Of a stretch of 64,000 bases of DNA, positions 25,451-34,288 are shown one piece after another. Below the pieces are notes generated by a model. The model did not search any database. It was not told where the DNA came from and worked only from the letters and a program-made list of their open reading frames with translations. The position numbers were made by a program, and so were the translations under genes. The DNA comes from Flavobacterium akiainvivens. GTDB taxonomy: Bacteria; Bacteroidota; Bacteroidia; Flavobacteriales; Flavobacteriaceae. The stretch covers positions 3,723,225 to 3,787,224 of the forward strand of contig NZ_LIYD01000005.1 of the NCBI RefSeq assembly GCF_001278115.1, written 5' to 3'. Each line of letters starts with the position of its first letter. Within the stretch, counting starts at the first letter, position 1.

Positions 25451-28400
25451 ATGAGAAACATTACTTCTAAAAACGGTGGCAGGTGGCGGCTGCTATTGTG
25501 CACCAGCCTTTTGTTTAGCGGCGGGGGTGCATTTGCAGCACCATTAGTTACAGCTACAAGTACAGTTACACCTGTGCAAACAATTGTAATGGGTACTGTA
25601 AAATCGGCAGAAGATAACATGCCGGTACCGGGAATTACCGTAATGATAAAAGGTACTAATACCGTTGCCGTTACAGATATAGATGGTTCATACCAGATAA
25701 ATGTAGACGGGCCTGATGCAGTATTAGTATTTACAGGTATTGGCTTTGCCACACAGGAAATTGTGGTGGGCAGCCAGTCTACCATAGATGTTACCCTTGC
25801 CGCAGACGCCGAGAGCCTTGAAGAGGTAGTGGTAGTGGGCTACGGTACCAAGAAGAAAGCAACCGTTACAGGTTCGATATCTGAAATTGACGGTAAGGCA
25901 ATTGTAAAAAGCCCTGCCGTAAACGTGTCTAACGGCTTTGCGGGCCGCGTAAGTGGTGTAATAGCCAGTAACAGGGCCGGTGAGCCGGGTTATGACGATT
26001 CGAGCATATCTATCAGGGGCCTTGCCACTACAGGTAATAATGACGTGCTTATAGTGGTAGACGGTGTTCCGGGGCAAATTGGTGGCCTTAACAGGCTTAA
26101 CCCCCGCGAAATTGAAAGTATAACCGTGCTTAAAGATGCTTCGGCAGCTATTTATGGTAGCCGTGCTGCAAACGGTGTTATACTTGTAACCACCAAGAAA
26201 GGTAAAAAAGGCGAAAGGCTAACGGTAAACTACTCGTTTGATCAGGGCTTTTCATCGCCTACAAGGCTGCCTGATATGGCCGATGCTGCAACTTATGCAG
26301 AAATTACAAACGAGATTAACCCGGGCACGTATACTGCACAGGATATAGAACTGTTCCGCAATGGTACAGACCCTATTATGCACCCTAATACCGACTGGGC
26401 TAAGGCTACACTACGCGATTACTCGCTACAGTCTCAGCACAACCTGAGCCTTCAGGGCGGTAGCGAAAACACAAATTACTTCCTTTCGCTTGGTAAAGTA
26501 TCTCAGGAAGGGCTTTACAAAAACAGCGCTGCCAGCTATGACCAGTATAACGTAAGGACAAACTTTGATGCTAACATAGGCAGCAGGCTAAAAGTAGGTA
26601 TAAGCCTTAACGGCCGTAAAGAAGACAGGATGTTTCCGGTAACCGGTGCAGGTGGCATTTTCAGGGCTATATACCGTGCTTATCCTACCGTTGCGGCATT
26701 TTATCCTAACGGATTGCCTACAAGCGGTATTGAAAACGGTAACCCTGCGTTGCTTGCTACCAGCATAGGCGGTACTAACGAAAACCCTGCTTATGTGGTT
26801 AACGGAATCCTAAGGGGTAGTTTTGATATCGGTGCAGGCTTCTCTGTAGACGGTTTCTTTTCAGCCGATATCAGTGAGGCACGTTCTAAAAGCTTTAGCA
26901 CACCTTACACGGTATATACTTACAACCAAACTACACAAAATTATGACCCTCGTGTGGTGGGTGGTGGTGCTAACCAAAAAGGCGACCTTAACGAGTCGCA
27001 AACCAGCCAGTCTCTGGAAGTATCTAACATTAAGCTTAACTTTAAAGAAAAGTTTGGTGCCCATAACATTGATGCGTTTATTGGCTATGAGCAAAGCGAG
27101 AACAAATACCACACTTTTAATGCAAGAAAGATAAACTTCCCTACCACAACAACACCGGAACTTGGCCAGGGTGGTGCAGCTGCAACCGATGCTACAAACG
27201 GTGGTTACTCTTCAAACTTTACAAGGCAGAGTTACATAAGCCGTATAGCGTATGACTATGCACAAAAATACCTGTTAGAATTCCAGGCCAGGGTAGACGG
27301 CTCTTCTAACTTCCCAAGTGGTAACCGTTTTGGTTTCTTTACTTCGGTATCAGGTGGTTACAGGATTTCAGAAGAAGAATGGTTTAAAAACAGCGTAGGC
27401 TTTTTTGACGACCTTAAATTCCGCGCTTCTTATGGTGAACTGGGTAATGACAACATTGGTAACTTCCAGTATTTTGATAACTACTCGTTTAACAACCGTT
27501 ATGTAATAGGCAACACTGTTACATCGGGTATAGACCTTATAAAACTTGCAAACCCTAACATTACATGGGAGGTTTCAAAAAAGACAGACCTTGCTATTAA
27601 CGCTAAATTCCTGAAAGGATTTACTTTTGAAGGTATTTATTTCCAGCAGAACAGGAGTGACATCCTTGCGCCAAGAAATGCATCAGTACCGGGCAGTACC
27701 GGTATTGTTAACCCTTATGGTTCAGATCCGCTTGTTCCGGCAGAAAACATTGGTAAGGTAAAAAGCCATGGTTATGAAGTAACTTTAGGTTATGACCACC
27801 AGGGCGAAGAGTTTAGCTGGGGTGTATCGGGTAACTTTACCTATGCTAAAAACAAAGTTATATTTATTGATGAGGCACCGGGCTTACTTGATTACCAAAG
27901 CCAGACCGGCCACCCTATGAATACCTACCTGCTGTATAACGCAATTGGTATTTTCCGTAGCGAGGCAGACCTTGCCGCTTATCCGCATGTAACAGGTGCA
28001 ACCGTGGGCGACCTTATTTATGAAGACTATAACAACGACGGCCAGATAACGGCTGATGACATGGTGCGCAGCAAGTATGGCAACATACCGCAAATGACTT
28101 TTGGCCTTGTGGCCGATGTTAGCTACAAAAACTTCGACCTTTCAGTTGTGCTTTCAGGCCAGGCGCAGGTAAGCCAGTATGTATTGCCGGAATCAGGCAC
28201 GGTAGGTAACTATTACAGCAGCTGGGCAGATAACCGCTGGACACCTTCTAACCCGGATGCAAGCTACCCGAAAGTAAGCGACCGTTCATCGTCTGCAATA
28301 AGCGGTGGCCAGTACAGGAACAACTTCTGGTTAAACGATGCGTCTTTTGTAAGGCTTAAAAACATACAGGTTGGCTACACGGTTCCGTCAAGCTTCCTTG

Positions 28401-28558
28401 AAGAGTATGGCATAAGCAACTTTAGGGTATATGCCAGTGCCTTTAACCTGTTTACCATAAGCAAGGTAAAAGATTATGATCCGGAGGGCAACAATGAGAG
28501 CGCCCAGTTCTATCCGCAGCAAAAGATTATCAACCTTGGCTTTAATGTTCAATTCTAA
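25451..28558 (+). CDS. SusC/RagA family TonB-linked outer membrane transporter
   Basis: This 1035-residue outer-membrane barrel imports oligosaccharides together with SusD, powered by TonB. The order is: signal peptide (to about residue 30), carboxypeptidase-regulatory-like domain (about 45-130, VMGTVKSAEDNMPVPGITV), the SusC signature LEEVVVVGYGTKKK that serves as TonB box region, a plug domain (about 145-255, with DVLIVVDGVPG and SITVLKDASAAIYGSRAANGVI in pieces), and a beta barrel to the C-terminal Phe. The length is typical. It is 10 bp from susD, in one operon with the downstream glycosidases. Confidence 0.97.
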   Translation: MRNITSKNGGRWRLLLCTSLLFSGGGAFAAPLVTATSTVTPVQTIVMGTVKSAEDNMPVPGITVMIKGTNTVAVTDIDGSYQINVDGPDAVLVFTGIGFATQEIVVGSQSTIDVTLAADAESLEEVVVVGYGTKKKATVTGSISEIDGKAIVKSPAVNVSNGFAGRVSGVIASNRAGEPGYDDSSISIRGLATTGNNDVLIVVDGVPGQIGGLNRLNPREIESITVLKDASAAIYGSRAANGVILVTTKKGKKGERLTVNYSFDQGFSSPTRLPDMADAATYAEITNEINPGTYTAQDIELFRNGTDPIMHPNTDWAKATLRDYSLQSQHNLSLQGGSENTNYFLSLGKVSQEGLYKNSAASYDQYNVRTNFDANIGSRLKVGISLNGRKEDRMFPVTGAGGIFRAIYRAYPTVAAFYPNGLPTSGIENGNPALLATSIGGTNENPAYVVNGILRGSFDIGAGFSVDGFFSADISEARSKSFSTPYTVYTYNQTTQNYDPRVVGGGANQKGDLNESQTSQSLEVSNIKLNFKEKFGAHNIDAFIGYEQSENKYHTFNARKINFPTTTTPELGQGGAAATDATNGGYSSNFTRQSYISRIAYDYAQKYLLEFQARVDGSSNFPSGNRFGFFTSVSGGYRISEEEWFKNSVGFFDDLKFRASYGELGNDNIGNFQYFDNYSFNNRYVIGNTVTSGIDLIKLANPNITWEVSKKTDLAINAKFLKGFTFEGIYFQQNRSDILAPRNASVPGSTGIVNPYGSDPLVPAENIGKVKSHGYEVTLGYDHQGEEFSWGVSGNFTYAKNKVIFIDEAPGLLDYQSQTGHPMNTYLLYNAIGIFRSEADLAAYPHVTGATVGDLIYEDYNNDGQITADDMVRSKYGNIPQMTFGLVADVSYKNFDLSVVLSGQAQVSQYVLPESGTVGNYYSSWADNRWTPSNPDASYPKVSDRSSSAISGGQYRNNFWLNDASFVRLKNIQVGYTVPSSFLEEYGISNFRVYASAFNLFTISKVKDYDPEGNNESAQFYPQQKIINLGFNVQF

Positions 28559-28568
28559 AAAAAACGCA

Positions 28569-30278
28569 ATGAAAAAACCAGTTATACTAACTTATATGGC
28601 ATTGGCCCTTGCAGGCAGCTCGATGCTTACAAGCTGTAACGATGATTATCTTGATATAACACCTACTGACCGTGTTTCGGATGCAGCTATACTTTCAGAT
28701 TCAATTTTGTTTGAAGCTTATGTAACCAACCGTTACATGGGGGTACGCCTTACCAATAAAGAGGGCGACTCTAACCAGCCGGGCTTTGGCCGTGGTTTTG
28801 AGTACGGCCTTTGGGCATCGCTAACCGATGAGTCTATTTATAACAATGATGATAATACATGGATTATACAGCAGGGTGGCCTTTCGCCGGAAAACCTGGG
28901 TATAGCCGGAACGTTTTGGGCGCGCAGCTACCGCAGCATCCGCGAAATAAACTATGCACTGGCAAACATAGAGCAGGTTGGTATGAGCCAAAGCCGCACC
29001 AACCGCCTTATTGCAGAGCTGAGGTTTATACGTGCTTTCCGTTACCATGACCTTATCCGTAACTATGGAGAGGTAGTGCTTATGGGCGACCGCGTGCCGC
29101 AACTGGGGGAAGATTTTACAGACCCGTCTTTCTTTGACCGCAGGCCTATTGCCGAAGCTATGGAATATGTAGTAAGCGAGCTTGATGCTGCCGCTGCCGT
29201 ATTGCCTACAGGTGCAATTAACGGCTATGGCGAAGGCCGTGCCACTAAAGGTGCTGCACTGGCGCTAAAAGCAAGGCTATTGCTATATGCAGCAAGTCCG
29301 CTATATAACGGCGGCAGTAACGACACCCAGAAATGGGCACAGGCTGCTGCTGCTGCAAAAGCCGTAATGGATATGGGAACATACCAGCTGCACCCTGATT
29401 ATGCCGAAACATTTATTACACAAGGCAGTAACTCAGAGTATATTTTTGCAAGGTTCTACAACCTTGGTGCAAGGCACTATGCGCTTGAAATTGCACACGG
29501 CCCTAACGGCTATGGCGGATGGGGTGGCAACGTGCCGCTTCAAAACCTGGTAGACGATTATGAAATGGCCGATGGTTCTGAGTTCAGCTGGAACAACCCT
29601 GCGCAGGCAGCAGCGCCTTATACAGGCCGCGACCCGCGTTTTTATGCCACTGTGCTTTATAACGGTGCACCATACCGCGACAGGGAAGTACAAACCTTCA
29701 GGTCGTACAACACAACCGAAATGCCGGGTGGCCTTGACAGCCCACAGGGCCCTGATAACTGGAACAGCAGCAAGACGGGTTACTACCTGCGCAAGTTTAT
29801 GCGCGAAGACCTGCCTATCATTAACCCATGGGATGTGGCCGGTGTACAAAACTGGATCTACTTCCGCTATGGCGAAGTACTGCTAAACTATGCCGAAGCG
29901 CAAAACGAAGCAGCGGGCCCAGACCAAACCGTATATGATGCAATTAACGCCATAAGGGAGCGTGCCGGTATGCCTGTCCTTCCGGCAGGATTATCGCAAA
30001 GCCAGATGCGCGACCGCATTCGTCATGAGCGCAGGATTGAGCTTGCTTTTGAAGAGCACCGCTTTTATGATGTGCGCCGCTGGATGATTGCAAATGATGT
30101 TGAAAACCAGGCAGCAGAGGGTATTAACATCCTTAAAAATGCCGATGGCAGCCTTACTTACACTATTATAACTGCCCTTGCCGGTAAAAGCTTCCAGGAA
30201 AAACACTACTGGCTGCCAATACCAAGGACAGAGATACAGGCATCTAACAACCAGCTTCAGCAAAATCCTAATTACTAA
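28569..30278 (+). CDS. SusD/RagB family surface glycan-binding lipoprotein
   Basis: The 569-residue lipoprotein acts as the lid of the SusC barrel and binds glycan at the cell surface. The start at 28569 is chosen because a lipoprotein signal ending in MLTSC follows at once; the longer frame overlaps susC. The residues after the lipid Cys (NDDYLD) are acidic, as in Bacteroidetes surface-export signals. SusD hallmarks include ARSYRSIREINYALANIEQ, LRFIRAFRYHDL, TKGAALALKARLLLYAASPLY and RHERRIELAFEEHRFYDVRRW. Confidence 0.96.
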   Translation: MKKPVILTYMALALAGSSMLTSCNDDYLDITPTDRVSDAAILSDSILFEAYVTNRYMGVRLTNKEGDSNQPGFGRGFEYGLWASLTDESIYNNDDNTWIIQQGGLSPENLGIAGTFWARSYRSIREINYALANIEQVGMSQSRTNRLIAELRFIRAFRYHDLIRNYGEVVLMGDRVPQLGEDFTDPSFFDRRPIAEAMEYVVSELDAAAAVLPTGAINGYGEGRATKGAALALKARLLLYAASPLYNGGSNDTQKWAQAAAAAKAVMDMGTYQLHPDYAETFITQGSNSEYIFARFYNLGARHYALEIAHGPNGYGGWGGNVPLQNLVDDYEMADGSEFSWNNPAQAAAPYTGRDPRFYATVLYNGAPYRDREVQTFRSYNTTEMPGGLDSPQGPDNWNSSKTGYYLRKFMREDLPIINPWDVAGVQNWIYFRYGEVLLNYAEAQNEAAGPDQTVYDAINAIRERAGMPVLPAGLSQSQMRDRIRHERRIELAFEEHRFYDVRRWMIANDVENQAAEGINILKNADGSLTYTIITALAGKSFQEKHYWLPIPRTEIQASNNQLQQNPNY

Positions 30279-30284
30279 TCAGGT

Positions 30285-31754
30285 ATGAAGAAGATTTTTA
30301 TAAGCCTTTTTTCACTAACCCTGCTGTGTGCCTGCGATGATGATGCAGATACTAAGGATGCTTATGTAGACGTACCTGAAATGCTTGCGGCAACAGATAA
30401 CCTTACCGGTGTTACCTCAAACTTTAAAGGGGTTAACTGGGCAGACCAAAGGGATAACTTTGTAGATACCTGGATTATACTATCGGGCCTTGAAGTTACT
30501 GATGATGAAGTAGCTGTTGAATCTAAAACAGATAACATACTGAACGCTTTCCATGCAAACGGCATCAACACGGTGCGTTTGCCTATAAACCCTGCAACGG
30601 TATTACAAAACTGGTGGCCAAAACATTCATTGGCCATCAGTAAATCTGCCGCTAAGGGCATGAAAACCATTGTGGCATACTGGGAAGGCGCTTCATCTAA
30701 AGATGGTAAGGTAGATAACGAAACCGCCTTCTGGATGATGTGGGACAGGGTTGTGGCCAAGTACATTGGCAACCAGAATGTGTATTTTGAAATATTCAAC
30801 GAGCCACACGGTTACAGTGGTACCGACCTTAAAAACCTGTACCAGGAGTGGCTGGAGCATTACCCGGAAGTGCCTAAACACCGCATATTGCTTGACGGTA
30901 CCGGTTATGCAACCGGTGTAAATGAAATAGGCGATGACGCCCGTTTTGATGGCTGCCTGCTGTCGTTTCACTACTACACCTGGTTTACAGGAGGGCATGA
31001 AACCACTGCCGACTGGGAACGCCCGGTGCTTAACCTGGCCTACCCGGAGCGTACTGTAATGACCGAGTTTGGCTGCCCTATGACAAATGGTAAAAACTTT
31101 ACCGATGCCCCGGGCTATGATATGGAAGAGAATTATCTTCAGGGTATTACAGCGCAGCTTCGTGAAAGGGGTATAGGTAGTGTGTACTGGCCGGGTATCC
31201 GTACAGACGATACTTACAGTATGTTTAACCTGTCTAACGGTGCTGTTACGGTTAATAACACATCAGGCCTTGAGCGCCTTAAATATGGCTGGGGCGAAGG
31301 TACAGATGTGCACTTTTATGGTGCATTTACCGGAGACTTCTACAAAATAGTAAACCGCAACAGCGGTAAAGCTGTAGATGTGAGTGGTGGCTCTACCGAT
31401 AACGGCGGCAACATCATTCAATGGGATTACTCAGGTGGTAACAACCAGCAGTGGGCGTTTAACAGCCAGGGTAGTGGCTATTATGCTGTAATTAACAGAA
31501 ATAGTAGCAAAGCCCTTGACGTAAATGGCGCTTCTAACGATGGTGGCGCTCCTATTATCCAGTGGGATTATTCAGGTGGCAACAACCAGCAATGGCAGGT
31601 AGAAAGTGTTGGTTTTGGTTATTACACAATCATAAACAAAAACAGCAGCCAGTCGCTTGATGTTAACGGTGGCGCTACCTGGAATGGCGGCGACATTATA
31701 CAGTGGTACTGGAACAACGGCAACAACCAGCAATGGATTATTGCCGCGCCATAA
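30285..31754 (+). CDS. GH5 glycosidase with C-terminal ricin-type lectin domain, lipoprotein
   Basis: This 489-residue lipoprotein (LLCAC lipobox, followed by acidic DDDAD, suggesting surface exposure) probably cuts the glycan backbone or a branch outside the cell. The GH5 TIM barrel covers about residues 40-335, with acid/base Glu173 in FEIFNEPHG and nucleophile Glu261 in MTEFGCP. Residues about 345-489 are a beta-trefoil of three similar repeats, each with KxxDV and NNQQW motifs (ricin B / CBM13 type), which usually bind galactose- or xylose-containing glycans. The subfamily cannot be set by eye. It follows susD by 6 bp. Confidence 0.9.
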   Translation: MKKIFISLFSLTLLCACDDDADTKDAYVDVPEMLAATDNLTGVTSNFKGVNWADQRDNFVDTWIILSGLEVTDDEVAVESKTDNILNAFHANGINTVRLPINPATVLQNWWPKHSLAISKSAAKGMKTIVAYWEGASSKDGKVDNETAFWMMWDRVVAKYIGNQNVYFEIFNEPHGYSGTDLKNLYQEWLEHYPEVPKHRILLDGTGYATGVNEIGDDARFDGCLLSFHYYTWFTGGHETTADWERPVLNLAYPERTVMTEFGCPMTNGKNFTDAPGYDMEENYLQGITAQLRERGIGSVYWPGIRTDDTYSMFNLSNGAVTVNNTSGLERLKYGWGEGTDVHFYGAFTGDFYKIVNRNSGKAVDVSGGSTDNGGNIIQWDYSGGNNQQWAFNSQGSGYYAVINRNSSKALDVNGASNDGGAPIIQWDYSGGNNQQWQVESVGFGYYTIINKNSSQSLDVNGGATWNGGDIIQWYWNNGNNQQWIIAAP

Positions 31755-31785
31755 ACATAAATACAAATTCCCTTACATAAAGAAA

Positions 31786-34209
31786 ATGAAGAAAGTTTTG
31801 TTTGTACTAAGTGCCCTTACAGCACTTTACGCAACACCCGGCCAGGCTCAGACCGGCTTTGGCCAGGCAGGAAAAATTAACGATGGCTGGAAGTTTACGC
31901 TAAAAGACAGTGTGGGCTACCAGGTGCCATCTGTAAGCGATGCCAAATGGAAAACCGTAAACCTGCCGCACGACTGGAGCGTGAAAGGCCAGTTGAGCCC
32001 TACACTTGCCAGTGCCACGGGCTACCTGCCGGGTGGTATCGGCTGGTACCGCAAGCAGCTTAATGTTCCTGCCGATAAAAAAGGAGAAAAAGTGTACCTG
32101 TACTTTGAAGGCGTTTACAACCGCAGCGAAGTGTTTATCAACGGGCATTCGCTGGGTAAAAGGCCTAACGGGTATGTATCATTTGCTTATGATGCCACAC
32201 AGTACATAAACTATGGTGGCAATAATACCATAGCTGTGCGTGTAGACCACAGCCAGAGTGCCGACTCCCGCTGGTATACCGGTTCGGGCATTTACCGCGA
32301 TGTGTATGTGGTGTATGCGAACCCCGTGCATATTGCACAATGGGGCACGTATGCCTATCCGGAAGTTAAAGGTTCAACAGGCAACCTTAATACCGAGGTT
32401 GAGGTAGAAAACACCCTGAGCCAGAACGCCACACTTAGCGTATTGCAGGAACTGGTAGATGCTAATGGTAAAGTGGTGGCTAAAAACACCCAAAGCCTTA
32501 AAGTTTCGGCTAACAGCAAAGCTACAGCCAAGGCAAAGCTATCGGTTAAAAATGCCCTGCTTTGGGATACAAACAATCCGCACCTGTATACACTTAAGGT
32601 TACGGTAAGCCAAAACGGCAAAACCATAGACCAAAGCAGCTTTAAAACGGGTTTCCGTACATTTACGTTTGATGCCAACAAGGGTTTTGCCCTTAACGGT
32701 AAGTGGACGAAAATGAAGGGTGTATGCCTGCACCATGATGCAGGTGTGCTGGGTTCGGTAGTACCGCGCGAGGTGTGGAAAGACAGGCTTTTAACCCTTA
32801 AGAGTATAGGTGTTAATGCTGTAAGGACCAGCCATAATCCTCAGGCCCCGGTTTTTTATGAACTGTGTGACGAACTGGGTTTACTGGTGCTTAATGAGGC
32901 ATATGACGAGTGGGAATATCCTAAGCGTAAATGGATTGAAGGCTGGAACGTGGGTACACCGGGTTTTCAGGGTTCATTTGATATTTTTGCCGACTGGAGC
33001 GAAAAAGACCTTGAAGACATGGTGCGCCGCGACAGGAACCATACATCGGTTTTTGCATGGAGTATAGGTAATGAGGTTGATTATCCTAACGACCCTTATT
33101 CGCACCCGGTGCTTGACGGCAGTAAAGACGGCTTCTCTCAGGCGCAGTATGGCGGCTATAAAAAAGATGCTCCTAATGCCGAAAGGCTTGGCGCTATTGC
33201 CGAAAGGCTTGCAGCTACTGTAAAGCGTTTTGATAAATCACGCCCTGTTACAGCCGGCCTTGCCGGTGTAGCCATGAGTAACGAAACCGGTTATCCGGGA
33301 GCGCTTGATATTGCGGGTTATAACTATACCGAAAGCAAGTATGGTACAGACCACGCCAAGTATCCTAAACGTGTTATTTACGGTAGCGAAAACCGCCATG
33401 ATATAGAAGCCTGGCTTGCTGTTAAAAATAATGAACACATTTTTGGTCAGTTCCTGTGGACAGGTATTGACTACCTTGGCGAATCAGGCCGCTGGCCGTC
33501 AAGGGGCTTTTATTCCGGCCTTGTAGATTTCTCAGGCAATATTAAGCCAAGGGGGTATTTCCGCAAGGCGCTTTGGGATGACAAGCCTACCATTTATGCA
33601 GGTACTTATATAAACTATGGCCGCCGCAACGAGCTAAGCATGGATGCATGGCCGGTATGGAATTATGAAAAAGGCCAAACGGTAAGGGTTGTGGCTTATA
33701 TGAATACGCCTTCGGCTAAGCTGTACCTTAACGGCAAGCAGGTAGGCGAGGAGAAGCAGTATGACAATAAAACCGGTATTGTATACTGGGATGTGCCTTA
33801 TGAAGCCGGTAAGCTTGAAGTAGCCGGTTTTGACAAAGGCAAAGAAACGGCACGTTACACTATTACATCATCTGCCCGTCCATACAAACTGGTAGCTAAG
33901 GCATCTGCATCTGCAATAAATAAAGATAAAGGTGTTGTGGAAATCAGGCTTGAGGTTCAGGATGAAAATGGTGTTCCTGTAATGATTTCAGATAACGAGG
34001 TTACCTGTAAAGTATCAGGCCCGGCTACGCTTTTAGGCCTTGAAGCCGGTAATAACGAAGACATGACCGATTATACTGATAATGTGCACCGCGCACACCA
34101 TGGTAAAATACTTGCATACGTTCAGGCAAATGGAGAAGCAGGCGAGGCAACTATAAGCTTTACCAGCCCATGGCTTGAGCCAACACAGGTAAAAATACAG
34201 TTACAATAA
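31786..34209 (+). CDS. GH2 family glycosidase (beta-galactosidase type), exported
   Basis: The 807-residue enzyme starts at 31786 with a signal peptide ending in PGQAQ; the longer frame runs into the lectin domain of the GH5 gene and is not credible. It has a GH2 sugar-binding domain (about 30-185), an immunoglobulin-like domain, a TIM barrel with acid/base Glu430 in AWSIGNEVDYP and nucleophile Glu535 in YGSENRHD, and two C-terminal beta domains (about 620-805). It is shorter than the LacZ-like enzyme at 15961 and lacks the Bgal_small domain, so the two probably act on different linkages. It ends the PUL operon before a terminator. Confidence 0.93.
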   Translation: MKKVLFVLSALTALYATPGQAQTGFGQAGKINDGWKFTLKDSVGYQVPSVSDAKWKTVNLPHDWSVKGQLSPTLASATGYLPGGIGWYRKQLNVPADKKGEKVYLYFEGVYNRSEVFINGHSLGKRPNGYVSFAYDATQYINYGGNNTIAVRVDHSQSADSRWYTGSGIYRDVYVVYANPVHIAQWGTYAYPEVKGSTGNLNTEVEVENTLSQNATLSVLQELVDANGKVVAKNTQSLKVSANSKATAKAKLSVKNALLWDTNNPHLYTLKVTVSQNGKTIDQSSFKTGFRTFTFDANKGFALNGKWTKMKGVCLHHDAGVLGSVVPREVWKDRLLTLKSIGVNAVRTSHNPQAPVFYELCDELGLLVLNEAYDEWEYPKRKWIEGWNVGTPGFQGSFDIFADWSEKDLEDMVRRDRNHTSVFAWSIGNEVDYPNDPYSHPVLDGSKDGFSQAQYGGYKKDAPNAERLGAIAERLAATVKRFDKSRPVTAGLAGVAMSNETGYPGALDIAGYNYTESKYGTDHAKYPKRVIYGSENRHDIEAWLAVKNNEHIFGQFLWTGIDYLGESGRWPSRGFYSGLVDFSGNIKPRGYFRKALWDDKPTIYAGTYINYGRRNELSMDAWPVWNYEKGQTVRVVAYMNTPSAKLYLNGKQVGEEKQYDNKTGIVYWDVPYEAGKLEVAGFDKGKETARYTITSSARPYKLVAKASASAINKDKGVVEIRLEVQDENGVPVMISDNEVTCKVSGPATLLGLEAGNNEDMTDYTDNVHRAHHGKILAYVQANGEAGEATISFTSPWLEPTQVKIQLQ

Positions 34210-34243
34210 CTTCATAAAGTTAGAGATTTGGGTTTTTTTACGC

Positions 34244-34278
34244 AAAACCTGCCGGTTGGGCCCGGCAGGTTTTTTTTA
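34244..34278. terminator. Bidirectional terminator closing the PUL
   Basis: AAAACCTGCCGG (34244-34255) pairs with CCGGCAGGTTTT (34262-34273), a 12-bp stem followed by T-rich sequence. It lies between convergent genes and can serve both. Confidence 0.9.
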
Positions 34279-34288
34279 TGGTAAAAAG

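Noticed and set aside
28476..28568. Extended start of susD inside susC
   Set aside because: It would put 31 residues before a clear lipoprotein signal peptide.
31657..31785. Extended start of the second GH2 inside the GH5-lectin gene
   Set aside because: It would place 43 residues before the signal peptide, translated from lectin codons in another frame.
15961..34209. Type IX secretion C-terminal sorting domains on the PUL enzymes
   Set aside because: None of the four enzymes ends in a recognisable sorting domain; they have standard or lipoprotein signals only.
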